Below, in pieces: positions 1-8,912 of a stretch of DNA of 64,000 nucleotides. The stretch comes from Burkholderiales bacterium (GTDB taxonomy: Bacteria; Pseudomonadota; Gammaproteobacteria; Burkholderiales; Burkholderiaceae_C). Positions within the stretch are counted from its first letter, which is position 1. The number at the start of each line of letters is the position of its first letter. The notes below the pieces were generated by a model, which ran no database searches, was not told where the DNA came from, and was given only the letters and a program-made list of their open reading frames with translations. The position numbers and the translations under genes are program-made. Where the stretch lies: assembly GCA_016703325.1 (NCBI GenBank), contig JADJCH010000062.1, positions 310,001 to 374,000 of the forward strand, given 5' to 3'.

Positions 1-8
1 CGACTGCC

Positions 9-14
9 TACAAT
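9..14 (+). promoter_or_regulatory. Candidate -10 element of ftsY
   Basis: The hexamer TACAAT lies 30 bases before the ftsY start codon. It is one mismatch from the sigma-70 consensus, and the same hexamer precedes tusA in this window. The -35 region falls outside the window, so this is a partial promoter call. Confidence 0.4.
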
Positions 15-44
15 GTCGCCGGCCCTTTTCTCGGGCTGCCATCC

Positions 45-1118
45 ATGTTCAGTTTCTTTCGCCGCAAATCCCCTCACCCCACCCGCAACGCGGACCCGGC
101 CGAGCCGTCGCCGGCGTTGTCGAAGCCAGCTGAAACCGCCAGCCTTCCCTCTCCGGCATCTGCCCTTCCGGCCGAGGAGGGGGCTCAGGTCTCACGCAGC
201 AGCTGGCTGCAACGGCTGAAAGCCGGGCTGCAGCGCACTGGTTCCAGCATCGCCCAGGTCTTCACCGGCACGAAGATCGATGAGGCGCTCTATGAAGAAT
301 TGGAAGCAGCGCTGCTGATGGCCGACGCCGGTGTGGGTGCCACCACGCACTTGCTGGAGGCGCTGAAACGTCGCGTCAAGGACACACGCTGCACCGATCC
401 GGCGACCGTGAAGGGCCTGCTGGTGGAGGTGCTGGCCGAGCTGCTGGAGCCGCTGCGGGGATCGCTCTCGGTGGGTCAACATCAGCCCACCGTGATCATG
501 GTGGCGGGAGTCAATGGTGCGGGCAAGACGACCAGCATCGGCAAGTTGACACGGCATCTGGCGGAACGGGAGGCCCGGGTGCTGCTCGCGGCAGCCGATA
601 CCTTCCGCGCCGCAGCCCGGGAACAGTTGGCGGTCTGGGCCGACCGCAATCGGGTCGAAATCGTCAGTCAGGAAGGCGGTGACCCCGCTGCCGTCTGCTT
701 CGATGCCGTGAGCGCTGGCGGGGCAAGGGGCTGTGATGTGGTGATCGCCGACACGGCCGGTCGGCTGGCCACGCAAATCCACCTGATGGACGAGTTGAAG
801 AAGATCCATCGCACACTGGGTCGCGCCATGGTCGGCGCCCCCCATGAAGTGCTGCTGGTGGTGGACGGCAACACCGGCCAGAACGCCCTGACGCAGGTGA
901 AGGCCTTCGATGCGGCGTTGAACCTCACCGGCCTGATCGTCACCAAGCTCGATGGCACGGCCAAAGGAGGTGTGCTCGCTGCGATTGCGCTGTGGGTGCG
1001 CGAGCGCATGACCCAGGGCAAGGCGGCCGTGCCGGTCTACTTCATCGGCGTCGGCGAGAAGCTGGAAGACTTGCAGACCTTCGACCCGCGCGAGTTCGCC
1101 GAGGCCCTGCTGGCCTGA
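45..1118 (+). CDS. ftsY: Signal recognition particle receptor FtsY
   Basis: This is the SRP receptor GTPase, which docks ribosome-nascent-chain-SRP complexes at the inner membrane for co-translational insertion. The 357-residue product has a short Pro/Ala-rich N-terminus (about 1-60), then the NG domain. Visible GTPase motifs are GVNGAGKTT near 155, DTFRAAAREQL near 187, DTAGR near 235 and TKLDGTAKGG near 300. The C-terminus carries the typical GVGEKLEDLQTFDP. The acidic A region is shorter than in E. coli, as in other betaproteobacteria. The ATG at 45 has no strong Shine-Dalgarno sequence but gives a family-like N-terminus. The gene converges with the exopolysaccharide operon, only 29 bp away. 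Confidence 0.97.
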   Translation: MFSFFRRKSPHPTRNADPAEPSPALSKPAETASLPSPASALPAEEGAQVSRSSWLQRLKAGLQRTGSSIAQVFTGTKIDEALYEELEAALLMADAGVGATTHLLEALKRRVKDTRCTDPATVKGLLVEVLAELLEPLRGSLSVGQHQPTVIMVAGVNGAGKTTSIGKLTRHLAEREARVLLAAADTFRAAAREQLAVWADRNRVEIVSQEGGDPAAVCFDAVSAGGARGCDVVIADTAGRLATQIHLMDELKKIHRTLGRAMVGAPHEVLLVVDGNTGQNALTQVKAFDAALNLTGLIVTKLDGTAKGGVLAAIALWVRERMTQGKAAVPVYFIGVGEKLEDLQTFDPREFAEALLA

Positions 1119-1131
1119 CCTGCAGGGCCTC
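1101..1131. terminator. Possible bidirectional terminator hairpin between ftsY and the ATPase gene
   Basis: A perfect 10-bp inverted repeat (1101-1110 with 1122-1131) has an 11-base loop and contains the ftsY stop codon. It sits in the narrow convergent gap. No T-run follows on either strand, so intrinsic termination is uncertain. Confidence 0.35.
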
Positions 1132-1147
1132 CAATACAGGACCTCGA

Positions 1148-3832
1148 TCAGCCCCCCGCAACCTCACTGCCCTGGCCGCTGAGGCTGCACCGCAACCCTG
1201 ACCACAACAGCGCAGCAGTTTCGCCGGCATGGCCTGACGGGCCGGGATACAGGTCGTGCAGCTGGTCGGTGGGATGCAGGGCCAGGAGCTCCGCCAGCGC
1301 CGAGTTCACGCCCTCCACGTCAGGGCCTGCAGCCACCGACGCTCTGGCATGCCCTGCTGCAGGCAGCCAGTACCGACCCGCCCGCCGGCTCAGGCACGGA
1401 ATGCCCATCAAATTCGCCGCGCCGGCCAATGCATCGCCGCCATCGGCCAGCAGGCAGGAGGCACCTCGAAGCACCCCCAACTGGTCCGCCAGGGAAGGCA
1501 TCACCCGCAACAACGCGGCCGCCTGATCCATGCGATCGCGCTCCGGCCCTCCCCGTGGCCCTTCGCCTTGCAGCAGGTGCAGTTTCTCAAACAGTTCCGG
1601 CTCCTCCTGACTCAGCACGATCAGTCGGTCCAGATCCGCCCCGTCCAGCAGCCACACCCACTTGCCCGGGTGACTCAACTGCGTCACCAGGCGAAGTTGC
1701 TCGCGAAGCACCGTTGGATCACGCTCCAGCGCACAGCGGATAACGCCGTAGGGGGTGCCAGCTCCCGCATGGCTGGACCAGGTCGGCCCCAGGTAGATGG
1801 GCATGGCATGGCGCATGAAGACACCGTAGGGCGTGGTCACCTCGGGCCAAAGGGCTCTGAGCGCTTCCGCCAGGAGTCCGCCGCCGGTGACGCGGATGCG
1901 CTCCGGCGCCACTCCCAGACGGTTCAACGCCGGCAGGCTCAGCGCGGAATCCAACAGGAGCAGGTCGGCCATCTGGTCGAGCAGGGTCGCGTTGACCGGA
2001 TCCTGCCCCTCACCCGCCTCCCGCGCGCCGGCATCCAGCCTCACCAGCGGTACCGCAGACTTGCGTGCAAGCAAAGCGGCCGCCAGCATGGCATCGCTGT
2101 CCCCGAGGGTGATCAAGGCCGCGGGCCGGAACTCATTCAACACATGCGCCAGCCGGGCGAACAAGGGAGCCACCTGGGCGGCAAACTCCCCTGCGGGCAC
2201 GCCCAGGTCCAGACCGACCTCCAGCGTCGGGAGCAGGCGCTCCATGGGCGGCCAGGGCCAGACCTGACCCGCTGAACCCGGGTTGACCAGCACCACGCGG
2301 GCAGCCGGATCACCCTGGGTCAGTTCGCGGGACAGGGCGGCAAAGGCCAGGGCCGATGCCGTGTTGTCCGCCATGCAGAGCAGCACGGGTCGACCGGGAC
2401 TCGTCGCACCCGGCTTCTCGACGCGCCGCACCGGCTGCGGGTCCACTTTGACGCTGGCATCCTCCAGAAGGGCAAAGCCCGCCCGGACGTCGTCCAGCGC
2501 AGGCCCCTCCGGGACGGTTTCGCCGGCGGGCCCGTTGGACGAGGCCGGCAGCATTTCGACCACCTCGCCGGGCTCGGTGTCCAGTGAGGGCTCCGGTGGC
2601 GCAGGGGCGGCTGGCGGCGTGGGAGAAACGGGCGCTTGCGGCACCTGCGCAACCGCCACCGCAACGGCAACCGGAGTCTCGGCCGACCCGGCGGCGGCGT
2701 GGCCTGTGCCGTTGGACGCCGAGCGGGACTCTTCTGCCCGTGCAGCCTCGATCTCGCGCAGCAGCGCAGCCGCCTGGGCCACCGCCTCATCGACACGCTG
2801 ATCCAGCGGTTGGTCCTCGGCCGGAAGGTCCACCGGTGTCGCAGCTGCTGTGACCACCGCAGGCGCAGGAACCACCGGCACATCCGGCGGGGGCGGCACC
2901 GCCTGAGTCGGCGTCGCAGATGCCCCAGCCCCCATCACTGGGGCTACAGGCGACACGCCGGAGGTGGCCGGCGCAGCCGCTGGTCGAACAGGCAGAGGAA
3001 GCGGCTCGAAGCCTGCCTCGCCGATCTCGGCACGCAGCTCCTGTGCCGTCTGCTGCACCAAAGCTGCAGAGATTTCGTCCAGATTTTCCAGATAGGAAGC
3101 CAGCAACAGCCGGTTGGCCAGACGGTTGATGCGCCGCGGAACTCCACCCGTCCAGGCATAGATGTGGTCGAAGGCGGCCGCACCGAAGGCGGGGCGTTGT
3201 GTCCAGCCGACACGGCGCAGGCGGTGCTCGATGTAGGCGGCCGTCTCATCCGGCCCGAGCGGGCCGAGGTGCTGGGAGGCGATGACCCGTTGGCGCAGCT
3301 GCTCCATCTTCGAAGATTCGAGCAGGCGCCGCAGCTCGGGCTGACCGACCAGAAAGCTCTGCAGCAGCGCATGGTTGCCGAGCTGGAAGTTCGACAGCAT
3401 GCGCAACTCTTCCACCGCATGCTCGTTGAGGTTCTGCGCCTCGTCGACGATCAACAGGGCATGCCGCCCCTGCGCCGCCAGTGCGGTGAAGAATGCTTCC
3501 AGCGTGGCAATCAGGTGGGCCTTGGAGCTGCCCTGAGAGGGAATGCCGAAGGCAGTGATGATGGCCTGAAGCAACTCCCCAGACTCGAGTTGGGTGCTGA
3601 CGATCTGCGCGGCCAGCACCTTCTGTCGGTCCAGCCCCTCGATCAAGGTGCGCACCAGGGTGGTCTTTCCCGCACCGATCTCACCCGTGATAACGATGAA
3701 GCCTTCACCCTGCATCACCCCATACTGGAGGTAACCCAGGGCCCTGCCGTGGCCCTTGCTGTTGAAGTAGAACGCAGGGTCCGGGTTGAGCGCGAAGGGC
3801 GAACCGCTGAAGCCGAAGTGGGATTCGTACAT
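1148..3832 (-). CDS. ExeA/XrtA-type AAA ATPase fused to a degenerate UDP-GlcNAc 2-epimerase-like domain
   Basis: Residues 1-270 match the exosortase-locus ATPase family (TIGR03015-like, related to ExeA/GspA). The N-terminus is MYESHFGFSGSPFALNPDP, with Walker A GEIGAGKTT at 50-58 and Walker B LLIVDEAQNL near 130. A Pro/Ala-rich linker covers about 275-500. The remaining roughly 390 residues resemble the WecB fold: ALITLGDSDAMLAAALLA, then VPLVRLDAGARE, then APERIRVTGG. Family members normally stop near 300-400 residues. Key WecB positions look altered: HVEAG is replaced by RLDAG, and the TxHRREN histidine is not seen. The C-terminal part may therefore be a non-catalytic sugar-nucleotide module. 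It is the last gene of the exopolysaccharide operon. The ATPase call is firm; the epimerase-like call is moderate. Confidence 0.85.
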   Translation of the reverse strand: MYESHFGFSGSPFALNPDPAFYFNSKGHGRALGYLQYGVMQGEGFIVITGEIGAGKTTLVRTLIEGLDRQKVLAAQIVSTQLESGELLQAIITAFGIPSQGSSKAHLIATLEAFFTALAAQGRHALLIVDEAQNLNEHAVEELRMLSNFQLGNHALLQSFLVGQPELRRLLESSKMEQLRQRVIASQHLGPLGPDETAAYIEHRLRRVGWTQRPAFGAAAFDHIYAWTGGVPRRINRLANRLLLASYLENLDEISAALVQQTAQELRAEIGEAGFEPLPLPVRPAAAPATSGVSPVAPVMGAGASATPTQAVPPPPDVPVVPAPAVVTAAATPVDLPAEDQPLDQRVDEAVAQAAALLREIEAARAEESRSASNGTGHAAAGSAETPVAVAVAVAQVPQAPVSPTPPAAPAPPEPSLDTEPGEVVEMLPASSNGPAGETVPEGPALDDVRAGFALLEDASVKVDPQPVRRVEKPGATSPGRPVLLCMADNTASALAFAALSRELTQGDPAARVVLVNPGSAGQVWPWPPMERLLPTLEVGLDLGVPAGEFAAQVAPLFARLAHVLNEFRPAALITLGDSDAMLAAALLARKSAVPLVRLDAGAREAGEGQDPVNATLLDQMADLLLLDSALSLPALNRLGVAPERIRVTGGGLLAEALRALWPEVTTPYGVFMRHAMPIYLGPTWSSHAGAGTPYGVIRCALERDPTVLREQLRLVTQLSHPGKWVWLLDGADLDRLIVLSQEEPELFEKLHLLQGEGPRGGPERDRMDQAAALLRVMPSLADQLGVLRGASCLLADGGDALAGAANLMGIPCLSRRAGRYWLPAAGHARASVAAGPDVEGVNSALAELLALHPTDQLHDLYPGPSGHAGETAALLWSGLRCSLSGQGSEVAGG

Positions 3833-3840
3833 CGAAGGCG

Positions 3841-5388
3841 TCAGAAGCGGTGCAGGAGCCCCGCAGAAAGGGAGACCGCCGACGCCCGCGACGTGGCGGT
3901 CGAGGTCAGGGTGTCGGTGCTGACAGTCTGGTAGCGCAGACTGCCGTTGATCGTGGTGCGGGGCGACAACGATTCGGTCAGTCCCACCCGCACCGACCGA
4001 TTGACGGTGTGCAGACCCTCGTTGACACCACGGCCTTCCACGGTCCCGTGCGAAAGGGAGGCCTCACCCGTCAGCGATGGTGTCAGTCGTCGCGTGAGGG
4101 CCACCGTGAGTCCGCGCTGGTCGGAGTCCGCAGAGATCAGTGCGACCGGATCGTTTTCGTCCACGATGTCGCGCACCCGCTGCACGTAAACCCGGGTGGT
4201 GAGGGTATGTCGAGGCCCCATGGCGGCCACCGTCAGGGATCCACCCTGGATCATCTGAACCGTCCCGGAAAAGAGGTCCAACGACTGACTGAGTGTGGCA
4301 GGCAATCCGCGCTGCGCCATCAACTGCTGGACCGCTTCGGAACGTTGCGTGGCGTCCGGAATCCGGGTCGTCAGCAGGCTGTCGAGCATGGTCGCGACAT
4401 CCACCCCCGCCTGCAACGTGCCGAGCCGGGAGGCATAGGTTGATGCGTCGCGCGACAGGCTGCCGGTTACCGACACATACGGAGATCGATGCGTCAGGGA
4501 GGCGTTCCAGCCGGTGCCGAAGAACCGCTTCTCCACCATGGTGTCCAGTACGGTCCGATCGGTGGGTGTCCAGCGCAGACCTGCGCCGTAAAGGGTTTCG
4601 GAAAAATCGTTGGAAGTGAAGCTCGCTTCGTCTCGACCCGCGGTGAGTGTCAGACGGACTTCATCAACCGGTGCCCACAGTCCGGAAACCCTCGCGCTGG
4701 CGAACACCACGTCGTTATTGGACTGGCTGTTGTACGTGGTCACCTGGCGACGCAGATCCACCCGGGCACCGAGCGGCACGGGACGCAGCTCGTACAAACC
4801 CTGCTGCGTCTGGACCGTGGTGTTGTTGTTCAGCCTGGCCTCATCACTGCCGTAGCCCTTCGTCCAGGCCTGATCCAGGCTCACGAGCAGGCGCGACTGT
4901 GGTGAGAGTTCACGCTCCAACCGTGGATTGACTCTCAGGCGAGCCAAGGTGCTGCGGTTGAGCGTGGTGATGCCATCGCCCACCGGTCCAAACGGGTCGG
5001 AGGCGGTGGTCTGCGCCGTCAATCCAGCGTCCAGAAACAGCCAGCGATCCACCAATTGGCTGCGCAAACCCAGGCTGCCCTGCGGCAGGATGTCCGGGTC
5101 GTTGGTCCCGCCCGCATAGGCAATGGCATCGGCGGCGAGGGAACCGGTCACCTCGTACCGCGGGCCACGCCCGGTCACCCTCACCATGGGCGAAGCCACC
5201 AGGATCACATCCCGTTGGGCATCGTTGGCGGTGAGGTTGACGTTGTTGGTGGCCACCGCACTGGCGCGGATGGCCGGTTCCACGCGCCAGTTCTGGGCCA
5301 GTACCGGGCTCGCCAGCAGCAGCAGGAGCACCCCGATCCGGAACGGCGGCCGACGCCGCAGAGCCTCAATTGGCGTAGTGGTAACCAT
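3841..5388 (-). CDS. Exosortase-locus outer-membrane beta-barrel protein (TIGR03016-like)
   Basis: The 515-residue product starts at the ATG at 5388, overlapping the upstream kinase gene by 23 bp. An in-frame ATG further upstream (5484) would add residues encoded inside the kinase gene and remove the signal peptide from the N-terminus. With the chosen start, a hydrophobic signal segment (RIGVLLLLLASPVLAQ) ends near residue 31. The mature part is rich in alternating polar and aromatic strands, with many Ser/Thr/Asp-rich turns, and ends in LLHRF, a typical outer-membrane barrel C-terminus. Members of this family sit in XrtA-type exopolysaccharide loci between the tyrosine kinase and the ATPase, exactly as here. 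It probably acts in the outer membrane in polysaccharide secretion; the molecular role is not established. Confidence 0.85.
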   Translation of the reverse strand: MVTTTPIEALRRRPPFRIGVLLLLLASPVLAQNWRVEPAIRASAVATNNVNLTANDAQRDVILVASPMVRVTGRGPRYEVTGSLAADAIAYAGGTNDPDILPQGSLGLRSQLVDRWLFLDAGLTAQTTASDPFGPVGDGITTLNRSTLARLRVNPRLERELSPQSRLLVSLDQAWTKGYGSDEARLNNNTTVQTQQGLYELRPVPLGARVDLRRQVTTYNSQSNNDVVFASARVSGLWAPVDEVRLTLTAGRDEASFTSNDFSETLYGAGLRWTPTDRTVLDTMVEKRFFGTGWNASLTHRSPYVSVTGSLSRDASTYASRLGTLQAGVDVATMLDSLLTTRIPDATQRSEAVQQLMAQRGLPATLSQSLDLFSGTVQMIQGGSLTVAAMGPRHTLTTRVYVQRVRDIVDENDPVALISADSDQRGLTVALTRRLTPSLTGEASLSHGTVEGRGVNEGLHTVNRSVRVGLTESLSPRTTINGSLRYQTVSTDTLTSTATSRASAVSLSAGLLHRF

Positions 5389-6337
5389 AGGCCTCCCTGA
5401 CTCCTCGGCCGGTGCACTTGTTGAGCACCGACAGGACCACCGGGCATTTCTCCACCGCAGCGTAGGCTTGGGCCACCTGTGCATGGGTGGTCCGATCCGC
5501 CTCCACCACCATCACCACCTGTCCCACCCGCGAGGCCAGGACCCGGGACTCGGTGGTGGGAATCAGGGGCGGAGAATCGAACACGACGATGCGGTCAGAG
5601 TACTTGGCCGCCAGCTCATCGAGCAGATCGGCCATTGCCATGCTGGCCAGCATTTCGGTCGACTTCGCGTTGGCGGTACCCGCCGGCAGAAGCGTCAGCT
5701 TGGGGACATTGGTGCGGAGCATGACGTCGGCCAACTCCATCTTCTCGGACCCCAGCACATCCATCAACCCCGGGCAGGGCTCCACGCCCAGGCGCGCCAA
5801 CACGGAGGGCCGCAGCACGTCTGCGTCCACCAGCAGCACGGAGTGATCCACCTCCATCGCAATGCTCATGGCCAGGTTCATGGCAAAAAAAGTCTTGCCT
5901 TCGCCAGGCATCGCACTCACCACTTGGATCAAATTGGCACGGGGAATCACCTTGGACGCCGCATCGGTGGTGTTGGCCAGCAGGTGCCGCTTGATCACAC
6001 GAAGCTGCTCGGCCAGCGCTGAGCGCCCCATGTTGGGTACCAGGTAGCCCTCCGCGGTCAGCCGATCGAGATCAACTTCCACCTCACGTGAGCGGCGCAG
6101 GGCTGCAGGCTCTTCGAGCTTGAGTTCGGCCGCAGGCTGAACCACAAGTGAACCTGCAGCCACAGGCGGCGCAATCGCTGCAGCCGCCGCGGCCGCCGCA
6201 GCTGCTGCAGCGGGCAAACCCGCACTGACGACGGCTGACCCGCCCGATTCCAAAGGAAGGGGAATCGGTGGAACCTCGATGCCGGCACGCTTGAGTTCCT
6301 CAAGCCGACGCTTGGCCGCTTGTTCGATGATGTTCAT
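5366..6337 (-). CDS. Exopolysaccharide tyrosine autokinase (CpsD/BY-kinase type, exosortase locus)
   Basis: A 323-residue cytoplasmic bacterial tyrosine kinase that modulates polysaccharide polymerisation and export with the chain-length protein. The N-terminus MNIIEQAAKRRLEELKRAG and an Ala-rich linker are typical of the XrtA-associated kinase family (TIGR03018-like). Walker A is SAMPGEGKTFFAMNLA near 175, the Walker A' motif is VLLVDADVLRPSV near 200, and Walker B is VVFDSPPLI. The C-terminus has only two tyrosines (YGYHYAN), a short Tyr tail. It lies directly downstream of the Wzz-like gene, its usual activator, with an 18-bp gap. The stop overlaps the start of the next gene. Confidence 0.92.
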   Translation of the reverse strand: MNIIEQAAKRRLEELKRAGIEVPPIPLPLESGGSAVVSAGLPAAAAAAAAAAAAIAPPVAAGSLVVQPAAELKLEEPAALRRSREVEVDLDRLTAEGYLVPNMGRSALAEQLRVIKRHLLANTTDAASKVIPRANLIQVVSAMPGEGKTFFAMNLAMSIAMEVDHSVLLVDADVLRPSVLARLGVEPCPGLMDVLGSEKMELADVMLRTNVPKLTLLPAGTANAKSTEMLASMAMADLLDELAAKYSDRIVVFDSPPLIPTTESRVLASRVGQVVMVVEADRTTHAQVAQAYAAVEKCPVVLSVLNKCTGRGVREAYGYHYAN

Positions 6338-6355
6338 GGCAACTGTCCTCGGATC

Positions 6356-7921
6356 TCAAGCCGGCGAATGCATCAGGATCCAGACCATCCAGGCCACATG
6401 GATCATGAGGAACAGGCCCATCGTGGAGGCCAGTCGCATGCGGTCCTGGCGATCCAGTGCAACTGCACGCGGATCCACCACTTTGGTCATCACCCCCAGC
6501 ACCGGTCGTTTCGTGAACTCCCTCAGCTCACTTTCATTGGCAAAGGTCGGGTTGAGAAGACTGGCTGCATAGGCTGCCGCCATGCCAATGGCCAAAGAAA
6601 GCAGCATGGCCCCCACCGCCATCTGGAATCGACTCGGAAACACCGGCTTGGGCTGAACCCGCGGGGGCTCCACCAGCCGGAAATCCGCCAGCGACGATTG
6701 CTGGTCGATCTTCACTCCCAGCGATGCAGCCTCCCGGCGGGACACCAGTTGCTCGTAGTTCTTGCGGATGATGTCGTAGTCGCGGTTGAGCTGGGCCAGT
6801 TCGGCCTCGGCTTGAGGCACCCGACCGGCCTGCGATTTGATTTCCTCCAGACGTACCGACTGCGAGCCCAGCTGACCACGCAGTGACGCCACGTTGGCCT
6901 CAGCCTCCGCCAGGGATACCCTCAGCCGCTGGAACATCGGGTTGGCCGCGGCCGCCGCGGCCCTGGCACGACTGGGACTCTGGCCGGAGGAACGCGCACC
7001 ATCCTGCTCCCGGTTGCGCTGAGCCTCCAACTGCGCAATGGTGCGACGAGTGGACTGCACGTCGGGATGCTCGTCGGTGTAACGACGCAACATCTCGTCA
7101 AGCTGGCGACGCTGGGTGTCCAGACGCGCATCCAACTCAGGCGTCAGCGACATCACAGGAGTGGCCGCAGCGGCCGCATCCGCCACCTGTGGCTCTGTCG
7201 ACGCCAATTCCCTCTTGAGGGCATCACGCGATTGCTCTGCAGCGGCAAGCGCGACCTTAAGACGACCGATGTCGTCGGTCATCAGCGACATGCGCGCAAA
7301 GTAGTCCTGGTTGTTGACCACCGTCACATTCATGTTGCGCAGCTTGAAGTCCTTGAGTCGCCCCTCCGCCTCGGTGAGCTTGGTTTCATAGGACCGGATC
7401 TGCTCGTCGATGAACCTGCTGGCCTCCTCGGAATCCCTGCGCTTGGAGTCCGCGCTGGAATCCATGAAAAGGCCCACCAGCGTGGTCACCAGGCGATTGG
7501 CACGCTGCCCATCAACGTCCCGGTAGCTGATCTGGTAGAGGTTGTTGCCGCCGGAAAGCTCCACCTTGATGGCCTTGGTCAGGTCATCGATCAGTCGGTT
7601 CATCTGCGCCTCATCGCCCTGAGGGAGCCCGATGGTTTTGTCGCGCGCCAAGCGCTCGACATTGGGCCGCGAGATCAGCGTGCGCGCCAGCATGCGCACC
7701 TGCTGATCGATGTCAGGCTGAAACGCCAGCCCGCTCATCAGCGGCTTCAGCACAGTCTGCGTGTCGACATAGATGCGGGCCCTGGCCTCATGCCGCTCCG
7801 GAATGGCCAGCGCAAGCACGCCGAGAACCACCGCCGCAACCCATGCCGAGATGGCGCCCAGCCACCGCCTGCGCCAGACCGCCCGGACGACCGATGTCGC
7901 CTGCCGGGTGAAATTGATCAT
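6356..7921 (-). CDS. Polysaccharide chain-length determinant protein (Wzz-like, exosortase locus)
   Basis: A 521-residue inner-membrane polysaccharide co-polymerase of the TIGR03007-like family. The first membrane segment lies at about 19-40 (WLGAISAWVAAVVLGVLAL). A large periplasmic part follows, with a long coiled-coil stretch near 160-300 and a Q/R-rich helix (LDTQRRQLDEMLRRY). Near 395-420 is the conserved Pro-rich region before a second membrane segment (MAVGAMLLSLAIGMAAAYAA). A third hydrophobic stretch ends the protein. It should set polymer length and stimulate the tyrosine kinase encoded next. A gap of 117 bp separates it from the export-lipoprotein gene. Confidence 0.92.
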   Translation of the reverse strand: MINFTRQATSVVRAVWRRRWLGAISAWVAAVVLGVLALAIPERHEARARIYVDTQTVLKPLMSGLAFQPDIDQQVRMLARTLISRPNVERLARDKTIGLPQGDEAQMNRLIDDLTKAIKVELSGGNNLYQISYRDVDGQRANRLVTTLVGLFMDSSADSKRRDSEEASRFIDEQIRSYETKLTEAEGRLKDFKLRNMNVTVVNNQDYFARMSLMTDDIGRLKVALAAAEQSRDALKRELASTEPQVADAAAAATPVMSLTPELDARLDTQRRQLDEMLRRYTDEHPDVQSTRRTIAQLEAQRNREQDGARSSGQSPSRARAAAAAANPMFQRLRVSLAEAEANVASLRGQLGSQSVRLEEIKSQAGRVPQAEAELAQLNRDYDIIRKNYEQLVSRREAASLGVKIDQQSSLADFRLVEPPRVQPKPVFPSRFQMAVGAMLLSLAIGMAAAYAASLLNPTFANESELREFTKRPVLGVMTKVVDPRAVALDRQDRMRLASTMGLFLMIHVAWMVWILMHSPA

Positions 7922-8038
7922 GCCCGATTCACCTGTGATTCAAGAGGGTCCGGCCGGCCCGGACCCATTCAACCCTTGCCGCCAGCGCAGCTGCACCGAG
8001 ACCTGGAACCCACGGCCCCAAAACGCTGGCCTGCGCCC

Positions 8039-8674
8039 TCAGAACCAACTCTGGGGCACGATGATGATGTCGCCGGGCTTGACGTCCACGTTGGCAGAGA
8101 TGTCCCCGCGCTTGAGCAGGTCCTTCAGCCGCACGCTGTACTGCTTGCCACCTTCGGAACCACGCACCAGCACCGCACCGTTGCCGTCGGCGAAGTCCGT
8201 CAGGCCACCGGCCTGGATCATCACGTCCAGCAGGCTCATCTGCTGCCTGAAGGGCACGCTCTGTGGGCGGGTGGCCTCACCGACGATGCGGATCTGCTCA
8301 CCGAAGGTCCCCTGGAAGGAACCCACCACCACCGTCACCACCGGGTCGCGGATGAAGCGCTGCAGTTCATTCTGGATCTCCTGCGCCAACTCCGACGGGC
8401 TCTTGCCTGCGGCAGGAACGTCCGGCACAAGTGGTGTGGAGATGCGCCCATCCGGACGCACCGTCACCGTCGATGACAACTCCGGATTGCGCCAGACCAC
8501 GATGTTCAGGCTGTCCAGCGGACCGATCTTGTAACGATGGTCCGGCGTCTGGGCCGACCGCGGCGCCGGAGGGTAGGCCGCGCCACTGGCGCAACCCGTC
8601 AACTCCAGCAGCGCGATGGCCGAAGCGCACATCACCGTCAACACACGCGGAAGGCGGCTCTTCTTGAAGCTCAT
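8039..8674 (-). CDS. Polysaccharide export outer-membrane lipoprotein (Wza-like, exosortase locus)
   Basis: The start is the ATG at 8674, which has an AGAGG ribosome site 7-8 bases upstream and gives a lipoprotein signal peptide ending in the lipobox LTGC (Cys near 28). The longer reading frame upstream has no such features. The 211-residue product contains the Poly_export domain (YKIGPLDSLNIVVWRNPEL) and a SLBB-like domain (IRIVGEATRPQSVPFRQQ...VMIQAGGL). It ends in DIIIVPQSWF, typical of TIGR03027-like export proteins. It would form the outer-membrane channel for the polymer. It is shorter than E. coli Wza, as usual for this family. Confidence 0.93.
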   Translation of the reverse strand: MSFKKSRLPRVLTVMCASAIALLELTGCASGAAYPPAPRSAQTPDHRYKIGPLDSLNIVVWRNPELSSTVTVRPDGRISTPLVPDVPAAGKSPSELAQEIQNELQRFIRDPVVTVVVGSFQGTFGEQIRIVGEATRPQSVPFRQQMSLLDVMIQAGGLTDFADGNGAVLVRGSEGGKQYSVRLKDLLKRGDISANVDVKPGDIIIVPQSWF

Positions 8675-8860
8675 GCGAAATCCTCTCAGTCGGTCTGCAA
8701 CAGCCGGAAACAAATCCGGTCGCGATCCTACTGTGGCTGCTGCGGCCACTTCATCAAGAACCCCGCACATGCTGGATGGACGTGCACTTTGTACGTGGCG
8801 AAGGCCCGCTGATTGCACTTGCCTTTTTCCACGATGCGTGTTGACCACGCGCGGGAAAGC

Positions 8861-8888
8861 AAAAAGGCGCACGGCAAAGACGTGCGCC
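8861..8888 (-). terminator. Intrinsic terminator after the sugar transferase gene
   Basis: On the minus strand a perfect 8-bp stem (GGCGCACG/CGTGCGCC family, 8866-8873 with 8881-8888) with a 7-base loop is followed by five T residues (8865-8861). It sits 25 bp downstream of the sugar-transferase stop. The export-lipoprotein gene may therefore need its own promoter in 8675-8860, where I could not identify a convincing one. Confidence 0.75.
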
Positions 8889-8912
8889 CTGTCCCTCCAG
8901 ATCAACCTGAAC

